64,000 nt of DNA, taken from NCBI RefSeq assembly GCF_024584785.1, contig NZ_CP074112.1, positions 1,240,001 through 1,304,000 of the forward strand, written 5' to 3'. This DNA is from Idiomarina loihiensis. Its GTDB lineage: Bacteria > Pseudomonadota > Gammaproteobacteria > Enterobacterales > Alteromonadaceae. A model generated the notes under the pieces. It worked only from the letters and a program-made list of their open reading frames with translations, had not been told where the DNA came from and did not search any database. Positions 22,691 to 32,476 of this stretch are shown piece by piece (within the stretch, counting starts at the first letter, position 1; each line of letters starts with the position of its first letter). A program made the position numbers and the translations under genes.

Positions 22691-23362
22691 TGCTTGTTGG
22701 GCTTGCTGGTCTAGTTCGGCCTGTAAGCCCGGCTCTAACCGTAACTGGCGCGCTAGTTCTTGTAAGTAGCTACGCTCCATAAAGTTTTGGGTATCTACCG
22801 CAAACACGCTAGCTAAATACATTTCTGCCGCAATTTCTGGTGAACTCGCTTGCCTCGCAACATCGCTAGGATCAAGCGGCTTAGCCAGTTCAGCCTGCAA
22901 CCATTGTTGGGTATCAGCATCGGTTTGTAATTGGCCTATTTCTTGGTCAATCAGCTGCCGTTCGCGCTCGTCAATATGGCCATCGGCTTTAGCGGCACCA
23001 ATAATCGCAGTTAAAATTGCCACACTGTGAGTTTCTACTTGTGCCGCTGGCACACGATCGATGGTCTGTGCAGAGAAACCTTGCGGGTTGCTGCTGGTAT
23101 TACTGTTGGTATTGCTCTGTTTTTGCTGGTAATTGTTATAAGCTTTGTAGGCAAACACCCCAAGCGCCGCGAGGCCACCATAAGTGAGCACTTTACCGCC
23201 AAGTTTACGGCCTTTTTTGCTACCTAAGAGTAAACCCAGTGCTCCGCCAGTAACGGCACCGCCACCAAAACTATCAAAAAAGCCACGGCCCTGACCTTTA
23301 GTGGCCGAGTTATTCGAACTACCAGACCCTAATAACTGCTCGAGCAAACCTTTTGTATTCAT
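22676..23362 (-). CDS. DUF533 (YebE-like) TerB-fold inner-membrane protein
   Basis: A 228-residue protein. The glycine-rich stretch GGGAVTGGALGLLLGSKKG and a membrane helix (LTYGGLAALGVFAYKAY) are followed by a C-terminal TerB-like helical domain with the acidic motif AKADGHIDERERQLI. E. coli YebE is of this family and responds to envelope stress; its biochemical role is unknown. A single gene, convergent with the EF-hand gene. A 14-bp direct repeat lies just upstream. Confidence 0.85.
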   Translation of the reverse strand: MNTKGLLEQLLGSGSSNNSATKGQGRGFFDSFGGGAVTGGALGLLLGSKKGRKLGGKVLTYGGLAALGVFAYKAYNNYQQKQSNTNSNTSSNPQGFSAQTIDRVPAAQVETHSVAILTAIIGAAKADGHIDERERQLIDQEIGQLQTDADTQQWLQAELAKPLDPSDVARQASSPEIAAEMYLASVFAVDTQNFMERSYLQELARQLRLEPGLQAELDQQAQQALQQS

Positions 23363-23390
23363 ACGCTATCTCCTGATGATCTATACCTTT

Positions 23391-23417
23391 CGACCTTAGT
23401 TAGTCGACCTTAGTTAG
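23391..23417. repeat. 14-bp tandem direct repeat
   Basis: CGACCTTAGTTAGT (23391-23404) is followed immediately by a second copy matching 13 of 14 bases, between the DUF533 and metallophosphatase genes. Either a small duplication or part of the DUF533 promoter region. Confidence 0.6.
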
Positions 23418-23441
23418 CGTAAAAAATTCAGCCGGCTAGGA

Positions 23442-24359
23442 TCAAACCCAAACAAACTTGTCGTTACTTAATTGCTGCTCGCCGTCAAAGCGATAAGCCG
23501 CTAATACCCCGTCACCACTAGGATCGGCAACGGACCAATCCACGCAGGCAATCTGTGGAGATTGTAATTGTGGCCGACCACGCATCCAATAATGCCCAAT
23601 AAATAGTGGTTTGTGCTGGTCATAACCGGGTAACTTACCCGCTTCTATGGGGCCATCGGGCAAAGTATCGAGTGGTTCAACCCCAAGTGCTAAATCACGG
23701 TAATGCTGAGTGTCCGTCCGCCACCATTGAGTACGAATAGCAAAACGCCGATGATCACCTTTATCAACAAACGAATAGCCGGGTGGTAAGCTTACTTCCC
23801 AGCCTTTGTTCATCACTTCGATGGCATCATACAAGGCGTGTCCCTTGCTGTTAGCTGCAATCCAAGCCGCTTCCGTCAATACCGCTTGGGCATCGCTATG
23901 GGCATCAATGATAGCTTTCGATGGCGCATGCCAACAGGCATGCACCACTCTTAATGCCGGTAGGTCGAGGTAAACAGGTAGGCTTCTAAACCAAGCTAAG
24001 GTACTGGCATACCAAGCTTTATCTTGCTCTGCTTCAGCTAAAAAAGCCGCATGTTGGCGGGTATGATTAGCATTGTGCGCACGTAAAAAGCCGCCGTTGC
24101 CGTCACTGAGAGTCCAGGCTACTGCATTTAATTCATGGTTGCCTAAAATCACCTGCGCCTGCCCAGCATCTTGCATGGCACGAATAATATCAACGGTTTT
24201 GCGCTGTTGTGGGCCACGATCAATCAGATCACCAACCGAGATCAGGGTTCGCTCGGGATGCCGCCAGGCACCCTGACGCAGCTGGTAGCCTAACTTTTTT
24301 AGCAAGGCTTCAAGCCGGTCACCATGACCATGAATGTCACCGATAACATCAAACATCAA
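23442..24359 (-). CDS. Calcineurin-like metallophosphatase (ApaH/PrpE-like)
   Basis: A 305-residue cytoplasmic phosphatase with the full metal-site set: GDIHGHG near the start, GDLIDRGPQQ, LGNHELNA, and a later GHYWMRG histidine. The pattern places it with bacterial serine/threonine phosphatases and diadenosine-tetraphosphate hydrolases, but it is not standard ApaH: the spacing and the tryptophan-rich middle differ. The substrate could be a phosphoprotein or a dinucleotide. It stands between DUF533 and the PepSY gene on the same strand with gaps, so it is probably transcribed alone. Confidence 0.85.
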   Translation of the reverse strand: MMFDVIGDIHGHGDRLEALLKKLGYQLRQGAWRHPERTLISVGDLIDRGPQQRKTVDIIRAMQDAGQAQVILGNHELNAVAWTLSDGNGGFLRAHNANHTRQHAAFLAEAEQDKAWYASTLAWFRSLPVYLDLPALRVVHACWHAPSKAIIDAHSDAQAVLTEAAWIAANSKGHALYDAIEVMNKGWEVSLPPGYSFVDKGDHRRFAIRTQWWRTDTQHYRDLALGVEPLDTLPDGPIEAGKLPGYDQHKPLFIGHYWMRGRPQLQSPQIACVDWSVADPSGDGVLAAYRFDGEQQLSNDKFVWV

Positions 24360-24400
24360 TACTATATCCCTAGGTTTATTAGGTTAAGCGAGCCAATGAA

Positions 24401-25447
24401 TTATCTTCTAGCACGCTGCTTAAACTGCCGCCAGCCCCAAAAATAGATACCAGTTAGCGGTAAAAGTACTAACGCTAAGCCGCCCATGAGCACGACTATA
24501 AACCAGCCTAAGCCACCCACTGCGGCAATATGCACAGGAAAGATCATCTGGCTTACCTGATAGCCTCGGCTATCATAGCGCAGATCGTAAACACTCGTCA
24601 CTGCCCCTGTCTTCGCATCAAATTGCACGTGACTACGGCCGTTTGGATGCCATTCACCAGGAAATGTAAGCCTCATACTAAGATTCGATAAAGACACCAA
24701 TTGCGGTTGATGCTCTGGCAGTAATTGTTGTGCACGCTCAAAGCGCTGTTGCCAGCTGTGCGCAGCTGCAACTGTGCGCCATTGGTCTGCTGTTATCGGT
24801 TGTTGCTGCTGGTTAGGCCACAAGGCTGTTAAACCAGAACTGACGGCAGCAGCATACATGATGGCCGTACCGGTCAGTATGCCTACCAACAAAGGCAAAA
24901 AAAGTAGGCTACCAACCACCTTATGAAGCTGAAACAAGGTTGCGGCAAAGCCTCGTTGCCACGGCCATACCCAGCGCACACTTAATAATCGTCGGGACCA
25001 ATGACGTGGCCACCAACGAATAAGTCCGGTTATGAGTAATATGAGCCCTGCTATTCCCAGGTAGCCGAGCAAATCTTTGCCCAGATCATGCAAGAGCAAA
25101 TGGTGATGGAACTCTACCATCACGCTAATCCAATCACCTAAATAGGGGCGTGCTAAGATGTGCTCACCTTGGTCATTGTAATAATGCCGAACCCCGTTTG
25201 GCATGACAATTTCAAGCCACGGATTGGCATCACGCGGCAGGTAAGCATACCCCTCTTGATAACGATCAAAGACCTCGGCTGCAGTCGCTTGTGTTGGTAT
25301 TTGCTGTAGCTTGAGTTGTGGGTAAGTCCACTGCAGCAGCTCTACTTTGTACAACAGTAAGGTACCCGTCAGCGCGACGAGTACCAACCATAAACCAAAG
25401 AATAACCCAAGCCAGCGATGCAGCTTAATTAGAATTGATAGAACCAA
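24401..25447 (-). CDS. PepSY-associated transmembrane protein
   Basis: A 348-residue inner-membrane protein of the PepSY_TM family with about four membrane helices: near 12-33 (LGLFFGLWLVLVALTGTLLL), 125-143, 178-200, and 310-335 at the C-terminus. A periplasmic PepSY-like region follows TM1. Histidines near the helices (HRWLG, FHHHLLLHD, LHKVVG) could bind haem, as in related iron reductases such as FoxB-type proteins. Its start overlaps the TonB receptor gene by 19 bp, so the pair is one operon behind a Fur box. Likely role: reduction or release of iron from the imported siderophore. Confidence 0.88.
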   Translation of the reverse strand: MVLSILIKLHRWLGLFFGLWLVLVALTGTLLLYKVELLQWTYPQLKLQQIPTQATAAEVFDRYQEGYAYLPRDANPWLEIVMPNGVRHYYNDQGEHILARPYLGDWISVMVEFHHHLLLHDLGKDLLGYLGIAGLILLITGLIRWWPRHWSRRLLSVRWVWPWQRGFAATLFQLHKVVGSLLFLPLLVGILTGTAIMYAAAVSSGLTALWPNQQQQPITADQWRTVAAAHSWQQRFERAQQLLPEHQPQLVSLSNLSMRLTFPGEWHPNGRSHVQFDAKTGAVTSVYDLRYDSRGYQVSQMIFPVHIAAVGGLGWFIVVLMGGLALVLLPLTGIYFWGWRQFKQRARR

Positions 25448-27528
25448 TTGACACTCACTGTACGGCCACGACCAGCAAAGTTGGTTGCATCTGCACCTGC
25501 TGTTTGTGCGTAATAAGTTAGATAGAATTCATCCAGTAAATTCTCAATACCCAACGTAAAGAGGCCATATTCTGGAGTATCATAATTCATTTGTAGATCA
25601 ATCGTTTGGTAGCCATCAAAGTTATTGATTGCCTGAGCTCCTGAATAAATATCACGATCAAACAACGTATTTAACTGCAAACGGGTATTGATTAGATCGC
25701 TCCACTGGTGCTTCCAGCTTAGATTTAAACGCCGAGGTGCGATATTACGTCCGCCTAACTTGGTATCAACGACATTGTCTGCATCACTGTCGTATTTGCC
25801 ATCGGTATCAGCGTAGTTCAAATCAAAGCTAGCGGCGTTTGATAAGGCATAGCTTGCTGAGAACTCGATACCATCAATTTCAGTACGCTCGCGGGCCACA
25901 GAAAAAATACCATCCGCATTCGGTTGCAAACGTGCTCCTAAATCTGACTCAGAGGTAAAATAACTCAAACTTGCACGAAGATCTTGACCGCGAAACTCAA
26001 TCCCTACTTCACGGTTATCTGCAATAACCGGCTGCAAATCCAAAAAGCTATCAACACTTAAGTTGGGCGTATCAATACCGCGCAACACGCGACCCACGTC
26101 TGGCATGCTAAAGCCTTCAGAATAGCTCGCAAACACTCGTAGAGAGTCATTGAACTCATACACCACACCGAGGTTAGGAAGTAACTCGTTAAAAGATGGC
26201 TGCCCCCCTTTAACAAAACTGCTGTTGTAGGCATATAAGGTGGTGAAATCATCTACTTTTAGCTTGCCATACTCGTATCTCAAGCCACCACTTATCGTTA
26301 GCCCGTTTTGTTGATAGCGCAGCTGTGCAAAAGGTGCCCAGTTCACAAATGCAGTTTCTGGTACCCATTTACGCCCCGTCTGCGCGAGTTCCTGAAAGGT
26401 TTTATCGTTTAAATAATCAAGACCTGCACTTACATCTATGGGTACAATGGCACCGGCACTCCAGTTCATAGTTAAACGTGAACCAAACTTATTCGAATCA
26501 TTACGTGACTGATCGAAAATATCATCACCATAGGCAGGATCTTGAAAGGTACCGTAGCGACCACCACCGTATAACGCAGAGAAGTCTTGTAGGAATACTT
26601 GCCAGTTTAAATCGGCACCTAACACAGATTTATTTTTGTAGGTTAACGTGGCTGTAGTGACCTTGTTCTCAGCTGGATCACCTTCACTTGGTTGCTTCAC
26701 TGAGACAGCAGCTAGCCCTTCGGTACGATCACCGTTCACCGGCGAAAAGTCACCATTGCCTTGTAAATTAAAATGATTAACCATCAATTCTAAATGCTGC
26801 TGGTCATCGATGCGGTAACCTACTTTAGTGAACACATCAAAGCTTTCTGAGTCTTGCGTATCGCCTTGGGTTACATCAGTACCAATGAATTGTCCATTGC
26901 CGTCCACGTACATGCCGGTGCTACGCAGCTGTACGCCAGCAACCACCTGCCAATCATCTGCGACATGGCGGGTTAGGTACCCGGCGCGATAACTTAGACC
27001 ATCGCTAAATTCGTCGGGTGATGTGGTTAAACCAGCAACAAACTCTTGCTCCGAACCCTCTGTTGCTGATTTAGTCACAATATTGATGATACCACCGCTA
27101 GCCCCCATCCCTTGGATAGCACTAGCACCGTGGATAATCTCAACCCGTTCAATCATCAGCGGATCGATGGTGTAGCTTGCTCTTGAGCCATTTCGCAATG
27201 GATTTGATTGCGGCACACCGTCAATGAGGTAGAGTGGCTCACGCCCACGCAGTGTTTCTCCAGCACTTGTTAACTTTTGCCGTGATGGCGAAAAAGCTGG
27301 AACTAAGTTACCTAGCACATCAGATAATGAATCAGCAACTGCTAGTTGCTCGCGAATATCCTCGCCATCAATCACAGTAACCGTTGCAGCAATACTGCTG
27401 GCGGGTTGTGCGGTACGAGTTGCAGAAACCTGTATCACTTCTTGAGCTGCAAGATCTTGTGCTTGTGTGGACGTGGTTGTCCCAGCTAAAACAGATGTGA
27501 TTGCTAGAGTTACAAGTGCTAGTCGCAT
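25429..27528 (-). CDS. TonB-dependent siderophore receptor
   Basis: A 699-residue outer-membrane receptor. Signal peptide in residues 1-23, a TonB-box-like EVIQVSATR, plug domain (SLSDVLGNLVPAF, LRGREPLYLIDGVPQ, IERVEIIHGASAIQGMGASGG, IINIVTKS) and a barrel ending NWFYQF with terminal Phe. The plug sequence resembles receptors for catecholate or hydroxamate siderophores; the ligand cannot be read. A good Fur box lies 31 bp upstream of the start. It shares an operon with the PepSY protein. Confidence 0.93.
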   Translation of the reverse strand: MRLALVTLAITSVLAGTTTSTQAQDLAAQEVIQVSATRTAQPASSIAATVTVIDGEDIREQLAVADSLSDVLGNLVPAFSPSRQKLTSAGETLRGREPLYLIDGVPQSNPLRNGSRASYTIDPLMIERVEIIHGASAIQGMGASGGIINIVTKSATEGSEQEFVAGLTTSPDEFSDGLSYRAGYLTRHVADDWQVVAGVQLRSTGMYVDGNGQFIGTDVTQGDTQDSESFDVFTKVGYRIDDQQHLELMVNHFNLQGNGDFSPVNGDRTEGLAAVSVKQPSEGDPAENKVTTATLTYKNKSVLGADLNWQVFLQDFSALYGGGRYGTFQDPAYGDDIFDQSRNDSNKFGSRLTMNWSAGAIVPIDVSAGLDYLNDKTFQELAQTGRKWVPETAFVNWAPFAQLRYQQNGLTISGGLRYEYGKLKVDDFTTLYAYNSSFVKGGQPSFNELLPNLGVVYEFNDSLRVFASYSEGFSMPDVGRVLRGIDTPNLSVDSFLDLQPVIADNREVGIEFRGQDLRASLSYFTSESDLGARLQPNADGIFSVARERTEIDGIEFSASYALSNAASFDLNYADTDGKYDSDADNVVDTKLGGRNIAPRRLNLSWKHQWSDLINTRLQLNTLFDRDIYSGAQAINNFDGYQTIDLQMNYDTPEYGLFTLGIENLLDEFYLTYYAQTAGADATNFAGRGRTVSVNWFYQF

Positions 27529-27558
27529 GAATTATCCTACCTCAAGTAAAAAACCTGA

Positions 27559-27577
27559 GGTAATGATAATGATTCGC
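27559..27577. promoter_or_regulatory. Fur box of the siderophore receptor operon
   Basis: The 19-mer matches the Fur consensus at 15 of 19 positions (core GTAATGATAATGATT) and lies directly upstream of a TonB siderophore receptor, where iron-responsive repression is expected. Confidence 0.82.
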
Positions 27578-27604
27578 ATTTAAAACGTCAATTAGGATAT
27601 TTGA

Positions 27605-28099
27605 CTAACTTTCTTTGCCGGCCAGCGGTTCAACGTAATGTAAATGCATATCCCAAGGAAAATGAATCCAGGTTTCTTGTTCAAGTTTTGCCACAAAGTC
27701 ATCGACTAAATCCATACCCGCTGGTTTGGCATAAACGGTGATAAATTTCGCTTTGGGAAAGCGCGTTCGTAAGAACTTCAAGGTATTGCCGGTATCCACT
27801 AAGTCATCAATGACAAGAAAACCCTCGCCATCCGTGGTGGCGTTCACATCTTTGAGCAAACTAATGTCGCTGCGTTGACTGGTATGATCGTACGAGCTGA
27901 CACAAACTGAATCTACCACACGGATATTCAGCTCGCGCGCCAGAATAGCTGCCGGCACTAAGCCGCCTCTAGATACTGCAATGATGCCTTGCCACTGCTC
28001 TGCCGGCAATTGGCGTCTGGCTAGTTCTTTGGTGGCGCGGTGGAGTTCTTCCCACGATACAAAAAATTCTCTATTGGTGTGGCCGACCATCGTTTTCAT
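27605..28099 (-). CDS. gpt: Xanthine-guanine phosphoribosyltransferase
   Basis: A 164-residue purine-salvage enzyme converting guanine, xanthine and hypoxanthine to nucleotides using PRPP. The PRPP-binding loop is [13 protein letters not shown] (the family normally has DTGGT; Asn here is a mild change). The N-terminal [15 protein letters not shown] and [18 protein letters not shown] match gpt of enterobacteria closely. It is divergent from the ferredoxin gene. Confidence 0.95.
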   Translation of the reverse strand: MKTMVGHTNREFFVSWEELHRATKELARRQLPAEQWQGIIAVSRGGLVPAAILARELNIRVVDSVCVSSYDHTSQRSDISLLKDVNATTDGEGFLVIDDLVDTGNTLKFLRTRFPKAKFITVYAKPAGMDLVDDFVAKLEQETWIHFPWDMHLHYVEPLAGKES

Positions 28100-28219
28100 C
28101 CCTTTATTTGCAAATAATAACGCCCATTTTAGCGGATTTCTGTCCGCAAGCTACCTAAAACTATGGTAACCTTGCGCTCATTAGCAGCTAATTTTTAAGT
28201 TTATGGAGTCACTTGTTTT

Positions 28220-28540
28220 ATGCCTCGTGTTATTTTTATTGATGCACAAGAGAACCAATTTGATGCCGATATTGCGGTGGGCGAAAACCTCATGCAAGGT
28301 GCTGTGGATAATATGATTGATGGAATTCTTGGTGAGTGTGGCGGCGTGATGAGCTGCGCAACTTGCCATTGTTACATAGATCCACAGTGGCAAGCACTTA
28401 TTCCACCGCCATCAGAGCGAGAAGAAGATATGCTAGATATGGCCATCGAGCCTAACGAACATAGCCGCTTAAGCTGTCAAATTAAAATCACCGAAGAACT
28501 CGATGGCTTGGTTGTAAGATTACCTAAATCTCAGTATTAA
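28220..28540 (+). CDS. Adrenodoxin-type [2Fe-2S] ferredoxin
   Basis: A 106-residue electron carrier. Cluster ligands are C40, C46 and C49 in GECGGVMSCATC plus C86 in LSCQ, the C-x5-C-x2-C...C pattern of adrenodoxin/putidaredoxin-type proteins that serve P450s or other oxygenases rather than the isc ferredoxin. The ATG at 28220 has TGGAG upstream. It stands alone between gpt and a NAD-kinase-like gene; no oxygenase is adjacent. The HDO candidate about 20 kb away needs reductant, but a link is speculation. Confidence 0.9.
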   Translation: MPRVIFIDAQENQFDADIAVGENLMQGAVDNMIDGILGECGGVMSCATCHCYIDPQWQALIPPPSEREEDMLDMAIEPNEHSRLSCQIKITEELDGLVVRLPKSQY

Positions 28541-28546
28541 TTGCGA

Positions 28547-29689
28547 TTAAACTCCGGCGATACGCACCAATACTTGGTCATGATAGCCGCAGGTGACGGT
28601 TTGCAAACCGGTCAACTCTTGATCTAACTCCGGGTCGCCCGTATCTACTAACAGCGGGCGGCCGTTTAGTTGCTGTAGTTTGCGCTTAGTTGCCACCACA
28701 ATCATATTTTCAACCCCCACGTGACGAATCACAGCTGGGCTAAGTTGTTGATTACCGCGACCAAAAATATGCCCCTGCCCACCAATCACGGTAATGACTA
28801 GCTTCACGGGGCCAGCATGCTCGGAAACTAAAGCTTCTAGCTGTTTGGCGGTCACATCTTGTGCTAACAATTGACCAGCAGCAATCACATCCACGCCGAG
28901 CAAGGTATTTGCTAATCCTAATTCTTCCATCACTGCGGCTACAGTGGAGCCTGAGCCCATAATGTAGAGGGTGTCATCTTCCATGCTCTCAATGACATCA
29001 GCAGCAATATCAGCAAGAACCAATTCGTCGCTTTCTTTACCGCCCATTTTTACCGCTTGGATGTATTGTAACTCAGCTGGCACCATCATTTCGCCGTAAC
29101 GCTTGGCTCGCACCGTACCAGCGCGAAAGGCTTCTTCATCAATATCCATGACATCGGCGCGGGTTACCGACGTTAACTCACCACTCACCAGTTTCTGTAG
29201 AACTTTACCTGCGGCAGCTGGGCTAATAGCATACACACCGGAGTGAATTTTTACTCCTGCAGGAATTCCTAACACCGGGCGATCATCTGGATACACTGCA
29301 CAAATATCGCGAGCCGTGCCATCGCCTCCGGCAAACAACAACAAATCTACCGGCTGTTCAGTCGCAAACATACGTGCCATGGCTTGCGTATCAGCGGCAG
29401 TAGAAGGCTGCGTACTCGGGTGGTAAACCACTTGATGAGGCAAGCCCAGTTGCTGCAAAACCTGTTCGCCGAGTTCGTCACTACCACAATAGAATTGCAC
29501 TTGCTCAGACCAAGATCCTAATTGCTTCAATGCCTGCATGGTACGGTGCTGGGCTTGTGGCTGAGCCCCTAAGGCCAATGCTTGCGCGGCGGTTGCAGCA
29601 CCATCACTGCCTTTGAGGGCGACACTGCCGCCTAAACCTGCCAGTGGATTGATAATCAAGCCAATACGAATCAGATTACTTGAGGTCAT
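28547..29689 (-). CDS. ATP-NAD/AcoX-type kinase family protein
   Basis: A 380-residue protein with the NAD/diacylglycerol-kinase fold: GLIINPLAGLGG at the start and LLFAGGDGTARDI (the GGDGT nucleotide motif). It is longer than housekeeping NadK and carries the AcoX-like C-terminal part with VIGGQGHIFGRGNQQLSP. The substrate is not established for this subfamily. It shares strand and a short gap with epmC upstream, so the two may be co-transcribed. Confidence 0.88.
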   Translation of the reverse strand: MTSSNLIRIGLIINPLAGLGGSVALKGSDGAATAAQALALGAQPQAQHRTMQALKQLGSWSEQVQFYCGSDELGEQVLQQLGLPHQVVYHPSTQPSTAADTQAMARMFATEQPVDLLLFAGGDGTARDICAVYPDDRPVLGIPAGVKIHSGVYAISPAAAGKVLQKLVSGELTSVTRADVMDIDEEAFRAGTVRAKRYGEMMVPAELQYIQAVKMGGKESDELVLADIAADVIESMEDDTLYIMGSGSTVAAVMEELGLANTLLGVDVIAAGQLLAQDVTAKQLEALVSEHAGPVKLVITVIGGQGHIFGRGNQQLSPAVIRHVGVENMIVVATKRKLQQLNGRPLLVDTGDPELDQELTGLQTVTCGYHDQVLVRIAGV

Positions 29690-29707
29690 GAGTTACAACA
29701 GGTCTCC

Positions 29708-30280
29708 TTAGTTATGCTTAGCAACCACTGCAGGCTGAGCTTGAACCGGCCAAGGTTGGCCATAATGGTTAGCAAGCGCGGCCGCAAACTGTGCAGCTCG
29801 CTGCGGCCAGCCGTTTGCCACGTAGGAATTAAACTGAGCCCGAACGTTGTCGGTAAAAGCATTTCTATCTATCTCGGCGCCGCTTTCGAGTGCGTTTAAA
29901 TTATCCACACTCACCTGAAATTTACGCCCCGAGCAGACACAGAACAGCCATTCAATGGCTTGCGGTTTTACTTCGACTTGCTCAAACAAGCGCTGCTGCT
30001 CTGGGGTGCGACCATCGGGTTCGTACCAATAGCCGTAATCAAATTGCTGGCGACGGGCCTTACCGGCAATACACCAATGCGCTATCTCGTGCAGTGCAGA
30101 ACTAAAAAAGCCATGAGCGAACACGATTTGATGCGGCTCACCGTCCGCGCCTGGCTGATAATATGGTTCGTCGGTACCTGCTACCAAGCGGGTTCGATAG
30201 CTGTCAAAAAAACACGCTTCAAAGACGTCAATAAGTGCCAGATAATCGGGCTCGTTGGCCCTTTGTGCTCGTGTCATCAT
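29708..30280 (-). CDS. epmC: Elongation factor P hydroxylase
   Basis: A 190-residue protein matching EpmC (YfcM): it hydroxylates the beta-lysyl-lysine of translation factor EF-P, the last step of that modification. The metal-binding motif HEIAHW (HExxH) is at residues 65-70, followed by YGYWYEPDGRTPEQQ, a family hallmark. The EF-P modification genes epmA/epmB are not in this window. It sits 13 bp after aroC on the same strand. Confidence 0.92.
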   Translation of the reverse strand: MMTRAQRANEPDYLALIDVFEACFFDSYRTRLVAGTDEPYYQPGADGEPHQIVFAHGFFSSALHEIAHWCIAGKARRQQFDYGYWYEPDGRTPEQQRLFEQVEVKPQAIEWLFCVCSGRKFQVSVDNLNALESGAEIDRNAFTDNVRAQFNSYVANGWPQRAAQFAAALANHYGQPWPVQAQPAVVAKHN

Positions 30281-30293
30281 CTACCACTCATGC

Positions 30294-31394
30294 TCAACCG
30301 ATCGTTGGTAAACTGTGTTTTACATCAGCATTTTGAGCACGATGGCGTAACCAATGGTCCATGATCACCAAGGCGGCCATTGCTTCAACCACTGGCACCC
30401 CGCGAATACCAACGCAAGGGTCGTGGCGACCACGAGTGACTATCTCACAAGCGTTGCCGTTTTTATCTATGGTGCTACCCGGTTGGGTAATACTCGAGGT
30501 TGGCTTAAAAGCTACGTCGGCAATCAAGGGTTGACCGGTTGCAATGCCACCTAGCACACCGCCCGCATGATTGCTGCTAAAGCTCGCGGGGGTTAACGCA
30601 TCGCGGTGTTCGCTACCGCGTTGTGCTGCCACAGCAAAGCCATCACCAATACTGACCGCTTTTACAGCATTAATACTCATCAATGCCTTGGCTAAATCAG
30701 CATCTAAGCGATCAAACACGGGCTCACCTAAGCCTACCGGAACGCCTAGTACTTCTAATCTAACCCGCGCTCCAACCGAATCGCCCTCTTTCAGTAATTG
30801 TTTGAGGTACTCAGCGGCGGCGGCTTCACAATCGCTATCACCACAGAACAAGGGGCTGTTGGGCACCCGCTGCCAATCGAAACTGGCCGCCGTTGGGTCG
30901 GCATGGTGAGGGCCTATTTGGGTTATCGCTGCTCGGAAAGTGATCCCTAACCGCTGGGCCAAATAAAGTTGTGCCACGGCGCCAGCAGCAACGCGCATGG
31001 CCGTTTCACGCGCGGACGAACGACCGCCACCGCGATAATCACGCTCACCGTATTTGTGCGCATAGGTATAATCTGCGTGGCCGGGGCGAAATTGGTCTTT
31101 GATAGAGCCATAATCTTGACTGCGCTGATCGGTATTATGAATCAGTAGTCCGATGGGCGTGCCTGTGGTTCGTCCCTCAAACACCCCTGATAAAATCTGC
31201 ACCTGATCAGCTTCTCGACGCGCGGTGGTATAACGACTTTGGCCAGGCCGGCGTTTATCCAAAAAAGGCTGGATATCGGCTTCGCTAAGGGCTAATCCTG
31301 GCGGACAGCCATCAATGATCGCACCAATTGCGGGCCCATGGCTTTCACCAAAGGTGGTGACTCGAAATAATTCGCCCCAAGTATTAGCAGCCAT
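30294..31394 (-). CDS. aroC: Chorismate synthase
   Basis: A 366-residue enzyme making chorismate from 5-enolpyruvylshikimate-3-phosphate with reduced FMN. Signatures: [18 protein letters not shown] at the N-terminus, [18 protein letters not shown], and [18 protein letters not shown] near the C-terminus. Full length. prmB lies just upstream in the same direction (45-bp gap), a common gammaproteobacterial order. Chorismate is the input of the trp operon about 4 kb away. Confidence 0.97.
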   Translation of the reverse strand: MAANTWGELFRVTTFGESHGPAIGAIIDGCPPGLALSEADIQPFLDKRRPGQSRYTTARREADQVQILSGVFEGRTTGTPIGLLIHNTDQRSQDYGSIKDQFRPGHADYTYAHKYGERDYRGGGRSSARETAMRVAAGAVAQLYLAQRLGITFRAAITQIGPHHADPTAASFDWQRVPNSPLFCGDSDCEAAAAEYLKQLLKEGDSVGARVRLEVLGVPVGLGEPVFDRLDADLAKALMSINAVKAVSIGDGFAVAAQRGSEHRDALTPASFSSNHAGGVLGGIATGQPLIADVAFKPTSSITQPGSTIDKNGNACEIVTRGRHDPCVGIRGVPVVEAMAALVIMDHWLRHRAQNADVKHSLPTIG

Positions 31395-31439
31395 AAATCC
31401 TCTATTACCGAATGCTTCTGTTATTTTTGCTAGGTAGTA

Positions 31440-32336
31440 CTAAAAAAGGTCGCGACAAGCCACTAAATCAGCGTAGCGCAGCATAAAGACCCCATCGCCA
31501 CCACGTTCAAATTCAATCCACTCAAATGGCACTTGTGGAAATTCATGGGCCAATGCCACCCATGAATTGCCAACCTCACATATCAACACGCCCTGCTCAG
31601 TAAGATGATCTGGCGCTTCACGTAAAATCGTGCGAACTAAATCGAGGCCATCTTCACCTGCCGCTAAACCAAGCTCTGGCTCATGATGAAACTCCTCGGG
31701 GAGATCATCCATATCGTCCGCATCCACATAAGGCGGATTGGTCACGATAAGATCATAGCGCTGCTTAGGAATGGCGTCATACAAGTTTGATTGGATCGGA
31801 AACACCCGTTGCTCTAGCTCATGCATGGCAATATTTTCTTCCGCTACCGCCAATGCCTCTAATGAAATATCTAACGCGTCTACTTCAGCGTCTGCAAAGG
31901 CATAGGCACAAGCGATGGCAATACAGCCACTGCCGGTACACAAATCTAAAATACGTTGAGGTGGTTGCGTCAACCAAGTTGCAAATTGCTGTTCAATCAG
32001 CTCAGCAATAGGTGAACGTGGCACCAGCACCCGCTCGTCAACTACGAAGGGAAGCCCGGCAAACCATGCCTGCCCTACCAAGTAGGCCGCTGGCTTACGG
32101 GTGCTGATTCGCTCGTTGACCAGGTCACTGAACTGCTGCCATTCTGCAGCTGTTAGATGAGCTGATAAGTAGTCATTGAGCTGTTGAAATTGTAAATGCG
32201 TGACATGAGCCAACATGAGTTGAGCTTCACTGTGGGCGTTATCGGTGCCATGACCAAAATAAACATCGGCCTGCTGCATCGCAGACACAGCCCAACGCAA
32301 AGCGTCTAACAAGCTCGTTGTGGTAAAAGCGCTCAA
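31440..32336 (-). CDS. prmB: Ribosomal protein L3 N5-glutamine methyltransferase
   Basis: A 298-residue SAM-dependent enzyme that methylates a glutamine of ribosomal protein L3. The SAM-binding motif is ILDLCTGSGCIAIACA and the catalytic motif is VTNPPYVD (NPPY). The N-terminal helical region and the length separate it from PrmC. Followed by aroC and epmC on the same strand; divergent from smrB. Confidence 0.95.
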   Translation of the reverse strand: MSAFTTTSLLDALRWAVSAMQQADVYFGHGTDNAHSEAQLMLAHVTHLQFQQLNDYLSAHLTAAEWQQFSDLVNERISTRKPAAYLVGQAWFAGLPFVVDERVLVPRSPIAELIEQQFATWLTQPPQRILDLCTGSGCIAIACAYAFADAEVDALDISLEALAVAEENIAMHELEQRVFPIQSNLYDAIPKQRYDLIVTNPPYVDADDMDDLPEEFHHEPELGLAAGEDGLDLVRTILREAPDHLTEQGVLICEVGNSWVALAHEFPQVPFEWIEFERGGDGVFMLRYADLVACRDLF

Positions 32337-32399
32337 TCCATTCTCCAGATAATTGTTGGTTGTTCCCCAATAGGCTATAAGATACCCTAAACTGGCCCA

Positions 32400-32475
32400 T
32401 TTCGCACTAACCTATGCGGAACCTATGACCGAACCTATGCCAAACAGAAGCCGAACATAAGCTGAACCTAAACCG
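32400..32475 (+). repeat. Degenerate direct repeats upstream of smrB
   Basis: Units like GGAACCTATG, CGAACCTATG and TGAACCTAAA recur at intervals of roughly 12-35 bases in the smrB leader. The copies are imperfect and of unknown function; possibly remnants of slippage. Confidence 0.4.
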
Positions 32476-32476
32476 C

